From CAIKZY01 sp044374195 (GTDB taxonomy: Bacteria; Actinomycetota; Actinomycetes; S36-B12), in the NCBI GenBank assembly GCA_044374195.1, contig JBILOY010000012.1, positions 1 through 64,000 on the forward strand: 64,000 bases of DNA, read 5' to 3'. Positions 1-8,460 of the stretch are shown one piece after another (position 1 is the stretch's first letter; each line of letters opens with the position of its first letter). A program made the translations under genes and the position numbers. The notes under the pieces are model-generated. The model searched no databases and was not told where the DNA came from. It worked only from the letters and a program-made list of their open reading frames with translations.

Positions 1-390
<390 letters not shown>

Positions 391-410
391 TGTTTGAGTT
401 GATTCCGGCG

Positions 411-440
411 GACAAAACTAGCAATTTCTTGCATTTTGTC
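411..440 (-). other. Leader hairpin next to the 16S 5' end
   Basis: An inverted repeat GACAAAA (411-417) / TTTTGTC (434-440) encloses an inner GCAA/TTGC pair, giving a nearly continuous stem that ends ~20 nt before the mature 16S start. It is a likely folding or RNase processing element of the precursor rRNA. Confidence 0.5.
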
Positions 441-512
441 TACCAAAGGAATTTCCGCCGTGGCATAGGTCCGAAGACCCAACCCACGTACGGGGTATTG
501 GTATTGATATGT

Positions 513-536
513 GACACGCTGTTGAGTTCTCAAGGT
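513..536 (-). promoter_or_regulatory. rRNA leader antitermination element (boxA-like)
   Basis: The minus strand reads TTGAGAACTCAACAGCGTG here. This kind of element (TTGAGAACTCAACAG) is characteristic of actinobacterial rRNA leaders and serves NusB/NusE-dependent antitermination. NusA itself is encoded at 55367-56371 in this window. Confidence 0.6.
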
Positions 537-588
537 TCGGGCGCGCACCTCATCGAGCCTCTCGGCCAGATTTTGGGGCAACGTTCCT

Positions 589-617
589 AACTTACAGATT
601 TCCCCGTACAGGGTCAA
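589..617 (-). promoter_or_regulatory. rRNA operon promoter P2 (downstream)
   Basis: On the minus strand there is a -35 TTGACC (612-617), a 17-nt spacer and a -10-like TAAGTT (589-594), predicting a start near 582 and a ~190-nt leader before 16S. The match to the -10 consensus is weaker than in P1, but the shared flanking block supports it. Confidence 0.5.
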
Positions 618-729
618 ATCGCCTTGGCAGGCGTGTTGAACCAGAGGATCTCTGTCAGTTCCCGCAGGACCGGCCTTGCTTGGCGCACTCAGTGCGGCTT
701 GGTGTCCGTTACTCCCTTGCGGTGGGTTA

Positions 730-759
730 ACACTATGCCACGGGGCTAGACAAGGTCAA
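730..759 (-). promoter_or_regulatory. rRNA operon promoter P1 (upstream)
   Basis: On the minus strand there is a -35 TTGACC (754-759), an 18-nt spacer and a -10 TAGTGT (730-735), predicting a start near 723. The -35 sits in the same CGATTTGACC block as the second promoter. Confidence 0.6.
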
Positions 760-831
760 ATCGGGCACCTTGACCACGGAGGTTCCGCCGTTGGAGCATG
801 TAGTAAACCCTTAGAGCCCAGGGGTTTTCGC

Positions 832-2133
832 CTAGCTCATCACCCTGATTCCGCCTACCGAACGCTTACCTCGACGCAGAACCAGCCACTGTCCCCCGAG
901 GAGATCGGCGGTCGTGGGGGCGTAAGTCTCCTCCGCCACCCGGATGTTGTTGAGGTAGGCCCCGCCCTCAGCGATAGTGCGGCGCGCCTGGGACTTGCTG
1001 GTCACTAGCCCACTGCGGACAAGCAGCTCATCAATGGTCGGCAGAAGTCCGCCGACCACCTCGGCCGCCTCGACAGTTCCGTGGGGGGTCTCGGCCAATG
1101 CTGCGGCGAGGGTGGCTGCCGGCAAATCGGCGAGATCGCCTTGACCGAAGAGCGCTCGGCCGGCTGCCTCGGCCCCATCCCGCTCGGCCGAGCCATGAAC
1201 CAAGGCGGTGAGCTCGAGGGCAAGGGCGCGCTGAGCTGCCCGCTCCTGGGGGCGTTCCACCGTGGCCTCGAGGAGAGTGCGAATGTCGTCTCGGCCCTTG
1301 AAACTGTACGTACGAAGGAGAACTGGAACATCACGGTCATCGGCATTGAGCCAGAACTGGAAGAACGCGTAAGGGCTCGTAAGGGCGGGATCCAGCCAGA
1401 CCGTGCCCGATTCGGTCTTGCCGAACTTCGTGCCATCTGCTTTCACCAGCAAGGGCGTGGTGAGCGCGTGCACGGTCGTCTGCTCCACGCGACGGATCAG
1501 ATCAGTGCCAGCAGTGATATTGCCCCACTGGTCAGATCCCCCGGTTTGCAGGGTGCATCCATGCGATCGGTACAACTGGAGGTAGTCGAAGGACTGCAGC
1601 AGCTGGTAACTGAACTCCGTGTAGGAGATGCCTTCCTTCGCCAAACGGGCAGCAACAGCTTCACGATCGAGCATGCGGTTGACGCTGAAATGCTTTCCGA
1701 TGTCGCGGAGGAACTCGAGAACCGAGACTCCTACAGTCCAGTCGTAGTTGTTCACCATCTCGGCGGCGTTGCTGCCATCAAAATCGTAGAAGCGCTCAAG
1801 CTGTGCGCGGATACGCCCCACCCACTCCTCGACCACCTCACGGGGATTGAGGGTGCGCTCCCCCGTCATCTTGGGGTCACCGATGAGTCCGGTGGCACCG
1901 CCCACGAGAGCCAGAGGTCGGTGGCCGGCCATCTGAAAGCGGCGCACAGTCAGAATCTGAGCCAGGTTGCCTAGGTGAAGGCTCGGTGCCGTGGGATCGA
2001 AACCGCAATACAGTGTGATCGGCCCCGCCTCAGTCGCTGCCTGCAGAGCACCGAGGTCGGTGCTCTGGGCAATGAGCTCGCGCCAGATGAGTTCGTCGAG
2101 AATGCCTGTGGTCACTCGCTCATCTTGGCGCAC
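832..2133 (-). CDS. tyrS: Tyrosyl-tRNA synthetase
   Basis: Cytoplasmic class I synthetase that charges tRNA-Tyr with tyrosine. The N-terminal Rossmann domain has the HIGH-type motif HLGN (residues 53-56), and the KMSKS-type loop is KFGKT (236-240). A C-terminal S4 RNA-binding domain covers roughly residues 365-425. The length (433 aa) is normal. The start is uncertain: GTG at 2133 has a GAGGG sequence only 3 nt away, and an in-frame GTG at 2115 gives an N-terminus closer to actinobacterial homologues. It follows argH after 38 nt and precedes the rRNA operon, an arrangement seen in other Actinobacteria. Confidence 0.97.
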   Translation of the reverse strand: MRQDERVTTGILDELIWRELIAQSTDLGALQAATEAGPITLYCGFDPTAPSLHLGNLAQILTVRRFQMAGHRPLALVGGATGLIGDPKMTGERTLNPREVVEEWVGRIRAQLERFYDFDGSNAAEMVNNYDWTVGVSVLEFLRDIGKHFSVNRMLDREAVAARLAKEGISYTEFSYQLLQSFDYLQLYRSHGCTLQTGGSDQWGNITAGTDLIRRVEQTTVHALTTPLLVKADGTKFGKTESGTVWLDPALTSPYAFFQFWLNADDRDVPVLLRTYSFKGRDDIRTLLEATVERPQERAAQRALALELTALVHGSAERDGAEAAGRALFGQGDLADLPAATLAAALAETPHGTVEAAEVVGGLLPTIDELLVRSGLVTSKSQARRTIAEGGAYLNNIRVAEETYAPTTADLLGGQWLVLRRGKRSVGGIRVMS

Positions 2134-2171
2134 GAACCCTCGAAGCGGCGCGCTGGCTCACCGATGGAGCG

Positions 2172-3581
2172 CTAGGCCCAGATCGCGGTATCCGCATCGA
2201 TCATTCGCTGCAGATCGACCAGTTGCTCCCGCACACGCGCGGGAGCTGTACCGCCGAAGGCCGAGCGCGAGTCCAGCGACCCGCGGACGGAGAGCACCTC
2301 ACGCACCTGAGGGGTCAGGTGCGCTGAGACTTCCTGAAGCTCGGCATCGCTGAGATCCCACAGTTCGACATTGCGAGACTCGGCAGCGCGCACGCAGGCA
2401 CCTGCTATCTCATGAGCCTCGCGGAACACGATGCCGGAGCGCACCAGCCACTCTGCGATATCGGTAGCCAGAGCGAAACCTTGCGGCGCAGAATCAAGCA
2501 TCCGCGCAGTGTCGAACTTCAAGGTCGAGATCATTCCGGTCATGGCAGGAAGCACCAGTAGCAGTTGCTCCACCGTGTCGAACACGGGTTCCTTGTCTTC
2601 TTGAAGGTCCCGGTTGTAAGCAAAGGGCAAGCCCTTAAGAGTTGCCATCAGCCCGGTCAGATTTCCGATGAGCCGTCCGGACTTTCCGCGCGCAAGTTCC
2701 GCAACGTCAGGGTTCTTCTTCTGAGGCATGATCGACGAGCCGGTGGACCATGCATCATCGAGGCGAGCCCAGCCGAATTCTCGCGACGTCATCAAGATGA
2801 CCTCCTCGCCGATGCGCGAAAGATGAACGCCAAGCATCGCCGATACGAACAGGAACTCCGCGACCCAGTCGCGATCACTCACGGCGTCGATCGAATTGCC
2901 CAATGCCCGATCGAAACCCAGATCAAGCGCTACCGCGCGAGGATCCAAGCCAAGACTGGAACCTGCGAGCGCACCCGAGCCGAGGGGTGAGCGTGACGTG
3001 CGACGATCCCAGTCTGCGTAACGCTCGATGTCACGCCCGAGTGCATGGACATGCTTCGCCAGCTCATGACCGAAGGAGACGGGCTGAGCATGCTGAAGAT
3101 GAGTGAAACCAGGGGAAAATGTGTCAACGTGTGCGCTTGCCTGTTGCACGAATGCAGTTTGCAAGTCGATGATCGCCCGAACGATCGACCGTACCTGATC
3201 ACGAAGGTAAAGCCGGAAGTCAGTGGCAACCTGATCATTGCGGCTGCGCCCCGCGCGAAGTTTGCCGCCTAACTCACCTAGACGAGTAATCAGATGACGC
3301 TCGATGGCAGTGTGAACGTCTTCGTCCTGCGCTTCGGGCCCGATGGAACCATCGGCGACCTGAACGGCAAGATCCGCGAGTGCGCCATCAACAGCAGCGA
3401 GTTCGGCGTCAGAAAGCAGGCCGGCTGAGTGGAGGATACGTGCATGAGCGCGCGTCTGCTGAATGTCGTACGGTGCAAGTCGCCAGTCGAAGTGAACGGA
3501 TGCGCTCAAGGCCGCCATGGCATCAGACGGCCCTGACTCGAAGCGTCCACCCCATAGTCGCGTGGGCTGCTGCTCGGTCAC
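2172..3581 (-). CDS. argH: Argininosuccinate lyase
   Basis: Last enzyme of arginine synthesis; it splits argininosuccinate into arginine and fumarate. It belongs to the fumarase/aspartase superfamily: the signature GSSIMPQKKNPD is at residues 281-292, SRND at 113-116 and the catalytic Thr-His pair at 161-162 (THLQHAQP). The full length is 469 aa. The GTG start is preceded by AAGGGA at good spacing. It lies 16 nt after argR, closing the arg operon. argG, which makes its substrate and usually lies between argR and argH in actinobacteria, is not here. Confidence 0.97.
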   Translation of the reverse strand: MTEQQPTRLWGGRFESGPSDAMAALSASVHFDWRLAPYDIQQTRAHARILHSAGLLSDAELAAVDGALADLAVQVADGSIGPEAQDEDVHTAIERHLITRLGELGGKLRAGRSRNDQVATDFRLYLRDQVRSIVRAIIDLQTAFVQQASAHVDTFSPGFTHLQHAQPVSFGHELAKHVHALGRDIERYADWDRRTSRSPLGSGALAGSSLGLDPRAVALDLGFDRALGNSIDAVSDRDWVAEFLFVSAMLGVHLSRIGEEVILMTSREFGWARLDDAWSTGSSIMPQKKNPDVAELARGKSGRLIGNLTGLMATLKGLPFAYNRDLQEDKEPVFDTVEQLLLVLPAMTGMISTLKFDTARMLDSAPQGFALATDIAEWLVRSGIVFREAHEIAGACVRAAESRNVELWDLSDAELQEVSAHLTPQVREVLSVRGSLDSRSAFGGTAPARVREQLVDLQRMIDADTAIWA

Positions 3582-3597
3582 GATGTTGTCCCTTCAC

Positions 3598-4155
3598 TCA
3601 CGACGTTCTCCTCTTGGCGACATCCGCACGACGGCCTTGCGTCATTGTGCCGCGAGTCGGCACCGGTTCCTGCCTGCCACCCGCAAGAAGGAGCAGCCTC
3701 TCGCATAGGTCACTGGCGCCTTCCGCTGAGCGCATCACGACGATCACGGTGTCATCGCCCGCCACAGTGCCCACTAGCTCCTCGACATTGGTGCGATCGA
3801 GGAAGCCGGCGAGGTAATGAGCAGCTCCAGGCGGTGTGTGAAGAACCGCGATGTTCAAGGCTGACTCGGCGTCGAGAAGTACGTCGGCCGCCACGCGGGC
3901 AAGAGCATCGGCACCGGTCGATGGTGACAACCGCGAGACCGTGGGCTGCACGATCTCGTAGCGGATTCGTCCGTCGGCCTCATGTCGCTTCACGGCCCCC
4001 AGCGCTTCGAGATCCCGCGAGACGGTTGCCTGAGTTACATCAATGCCCTCATCACGAAGCAAGCGTCGAAGATCGTCCTGCGATGTGACTGCAGTAGCGC
4101 CGATCAGTTCTCCGATACGTGCACGCCTTGCAGCCATGCTCATCGGAGCGCTCAT
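3598..4155 (-). CDS. argR: Arginine repressor ArgR
   Basis: Arginine-responsive transcription factor of 185 aa. The N-terminal winged helix-turn-helix carries the recognition-helix motif ATVSRDL (43-49). The C-terminal oligomerisation and arginine-binding domain has the GTVAGDDT motif (129-136). I chose the ATG at 4155 because it overlaps the argD stop in an ATGA junction; the open frame continues 13 codons upstream but that would run into argD. Its likely target in this window is the repeat-containing promoter of argC (8434-8459), which would make the operon autoregulated. Confidence 0.95.
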   Translation of the reverse strand: MSAPMSMAARRARIGELIGATAVTSQDDLRRLLRDEGIDVTQATVSRDLEALGAVKRHEADGRIRYEIVQPTVSRLSPSTGADALARVAADVLLDAESALNIAVLHTPPGAAHYLAGFLDRTNVEELVGTVAGDDTVIVVMRSAEGASDLCERLLLLAGGRQEPVPTRGTMTQGRRADVAKRRTS

Positions 4156-5339
4156 GAGGCCTGCTCCTTGACTGCGGCGCAGGCCAAAGCCCACCGAACC
4201 ATGACTTCATCGAGATCCTCGTCGGTGATGGTCAGCGCTGGCGCCATGCGCACCGCGTTCGGGGCAACTGCATTCACGAGCAGACCATGGTTGCGGCACT
4301 CGCGCTCCAGATCGGATGCCGCAATCCCCTCGAGTACGCAGGCAATCAGAAGCCCCCGGCCGCGTACGTGGTCAACTACTCCCCCGGACACCCCGACGAG
4401 TTCACGGGAAAGACGTTCGTGAATGCGTGTAGTGCGCCCGACGAGGTCGCCTTCCTCCAAGATCCGGATCACGGCCAGAGCCGCCGCACTGCACACGGGG
4501 TTCCCGCCGAAGGTTGATCCGTGAGAGCCGGGTTGAAAAAGATCGGCGGCAGCACCGAGCGCGATGCACGCCCCGATCGGGAGGCCGCCTCCGAGTCCCT
4601 TGGCCAACGTCACGACATCGGGCGTAACCCCGTCGTACTGGTGAGCAAACCAGGTGCCGGTTCGACCCATGCCGGTCTGAACCTCATCGAGGATCAGCAG
4701 GGCACCATGCTGATCGGCGATCGCACGCGCTTCGGCTAGGTACTCGACCGGCGGGACGATGACGCCGCCCTCGCCCTGAATGGGTTCAAGCACGATTGCC
4801 GCGGTGCCATCGGTGACCGCAGCGGAGAGGGCGGTCGCATCACCGAACGGGACTGCGGTGACGTCACCCGGTAACGGCCGGAAAGGCTCCTGCTTAGCCG
4901 GCTGTGCAGTGAGTGCGAGAGCACCCATGGTGCGACCGTGGAAGCTGCCTTGGGCCACGACCATGTGCGTGCGACCAGTGAGTCGCGCGAGCTTGAAGGC
5001 CGCTTCATTAGCCTCAGCTCCAGAGTTGCAGAAGAAGACTCGACCGTCTCTCGGTGAATCCAACAAATCGAGCAGCCGACTGGCAAGTTCAATGACCGGA
5101 CCTGTAGCCACGAGATTGCTCGTGTGCCCGAGGGTTGACATCTGTTGAGTGACTGCCTCTACCAATTGCGGATGTGCATGACCGACGGCATTGACGGCAA
5201 TACCCGCGATCAAGTCGACGTAATCGCGTCCTTCGGAATCCCACACACGCGAACCCGAACCACGCACCAACTCCAACGGTGGCGTGCCGTAGTTGTTCAT
5301 GAGCGATGACTGCCATGCTGCTGACCAGGTGACTGTCAT
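4152..5339 (-). CDS. argD: Acetylornithine aminotransferase
   Basis: PLP enzyme that transfers an amino group from glutamate to N-acetylglutamate semialdehyde, giving N-acetylornithine. It is a class III aminotransferase: the PLP lysine is K247 in LAKGLGGG, the cofactor-binding Asp lies in LDEVQTG (217-223) and the phosphate loop is NSGAEANE (105-112). The length is 395 aa. It overlaps argB by ATGA at 5336-5339 and argR at the other end, implying translational coupling. In many actinobacteria argF follows argD; here argR follows directly. Confidence 0.97.
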   Translation of the reverse strand: MTVTWSAAWQSSLMNNYGTPPLELVRGSGSRVWDSEGRDYVDLIAGIAVNAVGHAHPQLVEAVTQQMSTLGHTSNLVATGPVIELASRLLDLLDSPRDGRVFFCNSGAEANEAAFKLARLTGRTHMVVAQGSFHGRTMGALALTAQPAKQEPFRPLPGDVTAVPFGDATALSAAVTDGTAAIVLEPIQGEGGVIVPPVEYLAEARAIADQHGALLILDEVQTGMGRTGTWFAHQYDGVTPDVVTLAKGLGGGLPIGACIALGAAADLFQPGSHGSTFGGNPVCSAAALAVIRILEEGDLVGRTTRIHERLSRELVGVSGGVVDHVRGRGLLIACVLEGIAASDLERECRNHGLLVNAVAPNAVRMAPALTITDEDLDEVMVRWALACAAVKEQAS

Positions 5340-6226
5340 GAGGCTTGCCCATCAGGCAGCACCATCGTGCCGATTCCCTCGTCAGTGAAGACTTCAAGGA
5401 GGACTGAATGCGGAAGTCGACCATCAATGACGTGGGCACGCGGGACCCCGCCCTGCACGGCTCGCAGGCAAGCCTCCATCTTGGGAACCATGCCAGACTC
5501 CAACGATGGGAGCATGGATTCCAGATCAGACTCCGAGATGCGCTTGATAATGGAATCCCGATTCGGCCAGTCCGCGTAAAGGCCTTCGACGTCGGTGAGT
5601 AGCACGAACTTCTCTGCCCCGAGGGCAATCGCCAGTGCAGCCGCAGCCGTGTCCGCATTGACGTTGTGAACGATGCCGTCGGCATCCCGAGCGACTGTCG
5701 AGACAACCGGGATCAGACCATCATCGAGAAGCTGCGTGACGAAATCCGGATTAACCTCGACGACGTCACCTACCTGCCCGATGTCAACACTCAACCCATC
5801 GACCGTAGCCGTGCGACGTTCGGCAACGAAGAGATCGGCATCCTCACCAGACATGCCCACGGCGAACGGACCATGGTCGTTAATCAGACCGACCAATTCG
5901 CGCTGCACCTGACCTACGAGCACCATCGCGACTACATCCATGACCTCCGGGGTGGTGACCCGATATCCGCCACGGAACTCGGACTCAATTCCGAGCCTTG
6001 CGAGCATGGCGTTGATCTGCGGGCCGCCACCGTGAACGACCACGGGGCGAAGCCCTGCCAACCGAAGGAAGACAATGTCCTGCGCGAAGCTCGACTTGAG
6101 ATCATCGTCGATCATCGCGTTGCCGCCATACTTCACGACGATCGTCGCCCCGTGGAATGTCTTCAGCCAGGGAAGAGCCTCGGCGAGAACCATCGCCTTG
6201 GAACCTGCGTCATGTGCGGAATGCAT
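5336..6226 (-). CDS. argB: Acetylglutamate kinase
   Basis: Amino-acid kinase family enzyme that phosphorylates N-acetylglutamate, the committed and usually arginine-inhibited step. The N-terminal VVKYGGNAM (30-38) and the substrate loop HGGGP (65-69) are intact. The extended N-terminus is of the kind associated with arginine-sensitive enzymes, so feedback inhibition is likely but not shown. The length is 296 aa. The ATG start follows GAGAGG. It begins 9 nt after argJ and overlaps argD. Confidence 0.96.
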   Translation of the reverse strand: MHSAHDAGSKAMVLAEALPWLKTFHGATIVVKYGGNAMIDDDLKSSFAQDIVFLRLAGLRPVVVHGGGPQINAMLARLGIESEFRGGYRVTTPEVMDVVAMVLVGQVQRELVGLINDHGPFAVGMSGEDADLFVAERRTATVDGLSVDIGQVGDVVEVNPDFVTQLLDDGLIPVVSTVARDADGIVHNVNADTAAAALAIALGAEKFVLLTDVEGLYADWPNRDSIIKRISESDLESMLPSLESGMVPKMEACLRAVQGGVPRAHVIDGRLPHSVLLEVFTDEGIGTMVLPDGQAS

Positions 6227-6235
6227 GGGAACCTC

Positions 6236-7402
6236 TCAGGTCGCGTAAGCGGAGTTCTCGTGTACGTAGTCGGCGGTCAGGTCATTCGTCCAGATAGTGG
6301 CGGATTCACTGCCGTGATTGAGATTTATCTCGATGCGAACTTCTCGGCCTGCGAGGGAGACTAAGTCGCGCGAATCTCCGACTCCTCCATTGCGGCAGAC
6401 CCACACGCCATTCAGCGCTACATCGACCTGCCATGGGTCAAAGGACGCACTTGTCGTGCCGGTGGCGGACAGCACACGCCCCCAGTTCGGATCCTCGCCA
6501 TGAATGGCACACTTGAGAAGATTGCTCCGGCTGACCGCCCGGCCAACCTCCAAGGCATCTTGGACAGAGTCGGCGCCACGCACGTGAATCTCGATGTCCT
6601 TGCTTGCCCCCTCGGCGTCAGCGATCAACTGCCGTGCGAGATCCATGCAGACACGAGTAAGCACTTCAGCGAACTCGGAAGAGGAAGGGCTTACCGCACT
6701 TGCACCGTTGGCGAGGAGGAAAACCGTGTCATTGGTGCTCATGCAGCCGTCAGAGTCGATTCGATCGAAGCTCAGCGAGACTGCCTCACGAAGAGCAACG
6801 TTGGCCATCTCGGACGAAATGTCAGCATCAGTGGTGATGACCACGAGCATCGTGGCGAGTGCCGGGGCAAGCATTCCGGCACCCTTGGCCATGCCACCCA
6901 CGACGAATCCGTCACCAGAGGCGGTCGCCGTTTTCGCAACAGTGTCGGTAGTCATGATCGCGGTTGCCGCATCGTCGCCACCCGAACTCGATAACGCAGC
7001 AACTGCAAGGTCAACCCCCGCCAGAAGGGTCTCCATGGGAAGCCGCGCCCCGATGAGTCCCGTGGAGCAGATGCCTAGGTCACCCGCAGCGACATCGAGA
7101 CCGGCGGAACTTAGCCGATCCGCCACGTACTCAGCCGTGCGATGGGTGTCGGCAAAGCCTTCAGGGCCGGTGCAGGCATTGGCCCCTCCGGAGTTGAGGA
7201 AAACCCCGCGCAGGCTTGAATCCTTGATGACCTGCTCCGACCATTGCACGGGCGCAGCCTTGAACCGGTTTGACGTGAAGACAGCAGCAACTACGTCGTT
7301 CGGCCCATCATTGACCACGAGCGCAACGTCGGGCTTTCCGGATGCCTTGATGCCTGCGGTGACTCCGGATGCCCGGAATCCCTTCGCGGAAGTGACACTC
7401 AC
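6236..7402 (-). CDS. argJ: Glutamate N-acetyltransferase / ornithine acetyltransferase
   Basis: Recycles the acetyl group from N-acetylornithine to glutamate, so arginine synthesis follows the cyclic route. The proenzyme cleaves itself at a conserved Thr; here KGAGML (173-178) is followed by ALATML, predicting cleavage between A183 and T184, with T184 as the nucleophile. The length is 388 aa. The start is GTG at 7402, overlapping the argC stop as GTGA. Whether it is mono- or bifunctional (also using acetyl-CoA) cannot be told from sequence. Confidence 0.96.
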   Translation of the reverse strand: MSVTSAKGFRASGVTAGIKASGKPDVALVVNDGPNDVVAAVFTSNRFKAAPVQWSEQVIKDSSLRGVFLNSGGANACTGPEGFADTHRTAEYVADRLSSAGLDVAAGDLGICSTGLIGARLPMETLLAGVDLAVAALSSSGGDDAATAIMTTDTVAKTATASGDGFVVGGMAKGAGMLAPALATMLVVITTDADISSEMANVALREAVSLSFDRIDSDGCMSTNDTVFLLANGASAVSPSSSEFAEVLTRVCMDLARQLIADAEGASKDIEIHVRGADSVQDALEVGRAVSRSNLLKCAIHGEDPNWGRVLSATGTTSASFDPWQVDVALNGVWVCRNGGVGDSRDLVSLAGREVRIEINLNHGSESATIWTNDLTADYVHENSAYAT

Positions 7403-8427
7403 GGCGCGACTCCATTCGTCGAGAGCCCGGCACCTTCAGGAAGCCCGGTGATGATGTTCGCGTTCTGCAGTGCCTGGCCGGCGGCGCCCTTACCTAGGTT
7501 GTCGATCACGCTCACGATGACGACACGACCCGAATGTGCATCCAGGGAAACTTGGAGCTGAGCCAAGTTCGACCCTGACACTGAACTTGTCTGCGGCCAC
7601 GTTCCGGGTGCGAGAAGTTGCACGAAAGCCTCAGCATCGTAGGCACCGTGAAGAGCGTCACGAAGATCACTCTCCGTCACTCCTCCGAGCACTTGAGCCG
7701 TACACGTGCTGATGATTCCGCGTGGCATGGGGGCAAGCAGCGGAGTGAACGAGACGCGTACTTCTTCGCCAGCAGCCAAGGAGAGCTGCTGCTCGATCTC
7801 AGGCGTGTGCTGGTGGACTCCGCCGACCTTGTAGGCCGACATCGAGCCCATGACCTGCGACGCAAGAAGTGATTCGGTGGGCTTGCGTCCGGCACCGGAC
7901 GTGCCCGATGCGGCCACCACGACAAGAGTGAGCGGATCGATCAGGCCTGCTGAAAGAAGTGGCGCGAATGCCAGTTCGACACTCGTCGCGTAGCAGCCGG
8001 GATTTGCGATACGTGTGGATGCGGCAATACGGGCGCGCTGACCGGGCAACTCGGGGAGGCCGTAAACCCATGAACCGGCATGTGAGCCGCCGTAATAGGA
8101 CGCCCACGCCGATTCGCTCGCGAGCCGAAAGTCAGCCCCAAGATCAACCACGCGCAGACCGGCCGGAAGTTGCTCCACGAGCGCCGCTGACTCACCGTGA
8201 GGTAGGGCAAGGAAGACGAGATCAGCATCAGAGAGAACATCGGCAGTGGTTTCCGAGAGCACCCGGCTACCCAGGGATCCCAATTGCGGATGCACCTCAG
8301 CTACCGACATGCCGGCCTTGCCACCAGCTGCGATCGGACCGATCACGAATTCAGGGTGGCCAGACAGCAGCCTGAGCAGCTCGCCGCCGGCGTAGCCGGA
8401 TGCGCCGGCCAGAGATACGCGTGTCAT
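7399..8427 (-). CDS. argC: N-acetyl-gamma-glutamyl-phosphate reductase
   Basis: NADPH-dependent reductase of the arginine pathway and first gene of the operon. The dinucleotide-binding motif GASGYAGGE is at residues 8-16 and the catalytic cysteine is C145 in NPGCYATS. The length is 342 aa. The ATG has no Shine-Dalgarno sequence; a TATACT hexamer ends 6 nt before it, so the transcript is probably leaderless. The 33-nt gap to pheT carries a tandem repeat that is a candidate ArgR site. Confidence 0.97.
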   Translation of the reverse strand: MTRVSLAGASGYAGGELLRLLSGHPEFVIGPIAAGGKAGMSVAEVHPQLGSLGSRVLSETTADVLSDADLVFLALPHGESAALVEQLPAGLRVVDLGADFRLASESAWASYYGGSHAGSWVYGLPELPGQRARIAASTRIANPGCYATSVELAFAPLLSAGLIDPLTLVVVAASGTSGAGRKPTESLLASQVMGSMSAYKVGGVHQHTPEIEQQLSLAAGEEVRVSFTPLLAPMPRGIISTCTAQVLGGVTESDLRDALHGAYDAEAFVQLLAPGTWPQTSSVSGSNLAQLQVSLDAHSGRVVIVSVIDNLGKGAAGQALQNANIITGLPEGAGLSTNGVAP

Positions 8428-8433
8428 GACCCC

Positions 8434-8459
8434 AGTATACGCATATACGCATATTTTTG
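8434..8459 (-). promoter_or_regulatory. argC promoter with tandem-repeat candidate ARG box
   Basis: The minus strand has ATATGCGT twice in tandem followed by ATAC; the second copy runs into the -10 hexamer TATACT (8434-8439). Six nt separate it from the argC ATG, which predicts a leaderless mRNA. No good -35 is seen (TTAACC at 19-nt spacing is the best). Overlap of an AT-rich repeat with the core promoter fits repression by ArgR, but the match to a published ARG box is only approximate. Confidence 0.5.
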
Positions 8460-8460
8460 G

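Larger units (their letters stand above)
391..831 (-). other. rRNA operon promoter and leader region, no protein gene
   Basis: This 441-nt stretch between tyrS and 16S holds no credible protein gene; its short open frames lack family features. It contains two -35/-10 promoter pairs sharing a CGATTTGACC block, an antitermination-type leader element and a strong hairpin just before the mature 16S end, each listed separately. Right after tyrS there is only a weak inverted repeat (AAACCC/GGGTTT, 805-827) without a T-run, so some read-through from tyrS into the rRNA operon is possible. Confidence 0.8.

Noticed and set aside
805..827. Terminator after tyrS
   Set aside because: The stem AAACCC/GGGTTT is only 6 bp with an 11-nt loop and no T-run, so I did not call it a terminator.
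1081..1974. 297-codon plus-strand frame
   Set aside because: Lies wholly opposite tyrS, whose motifs are intact.
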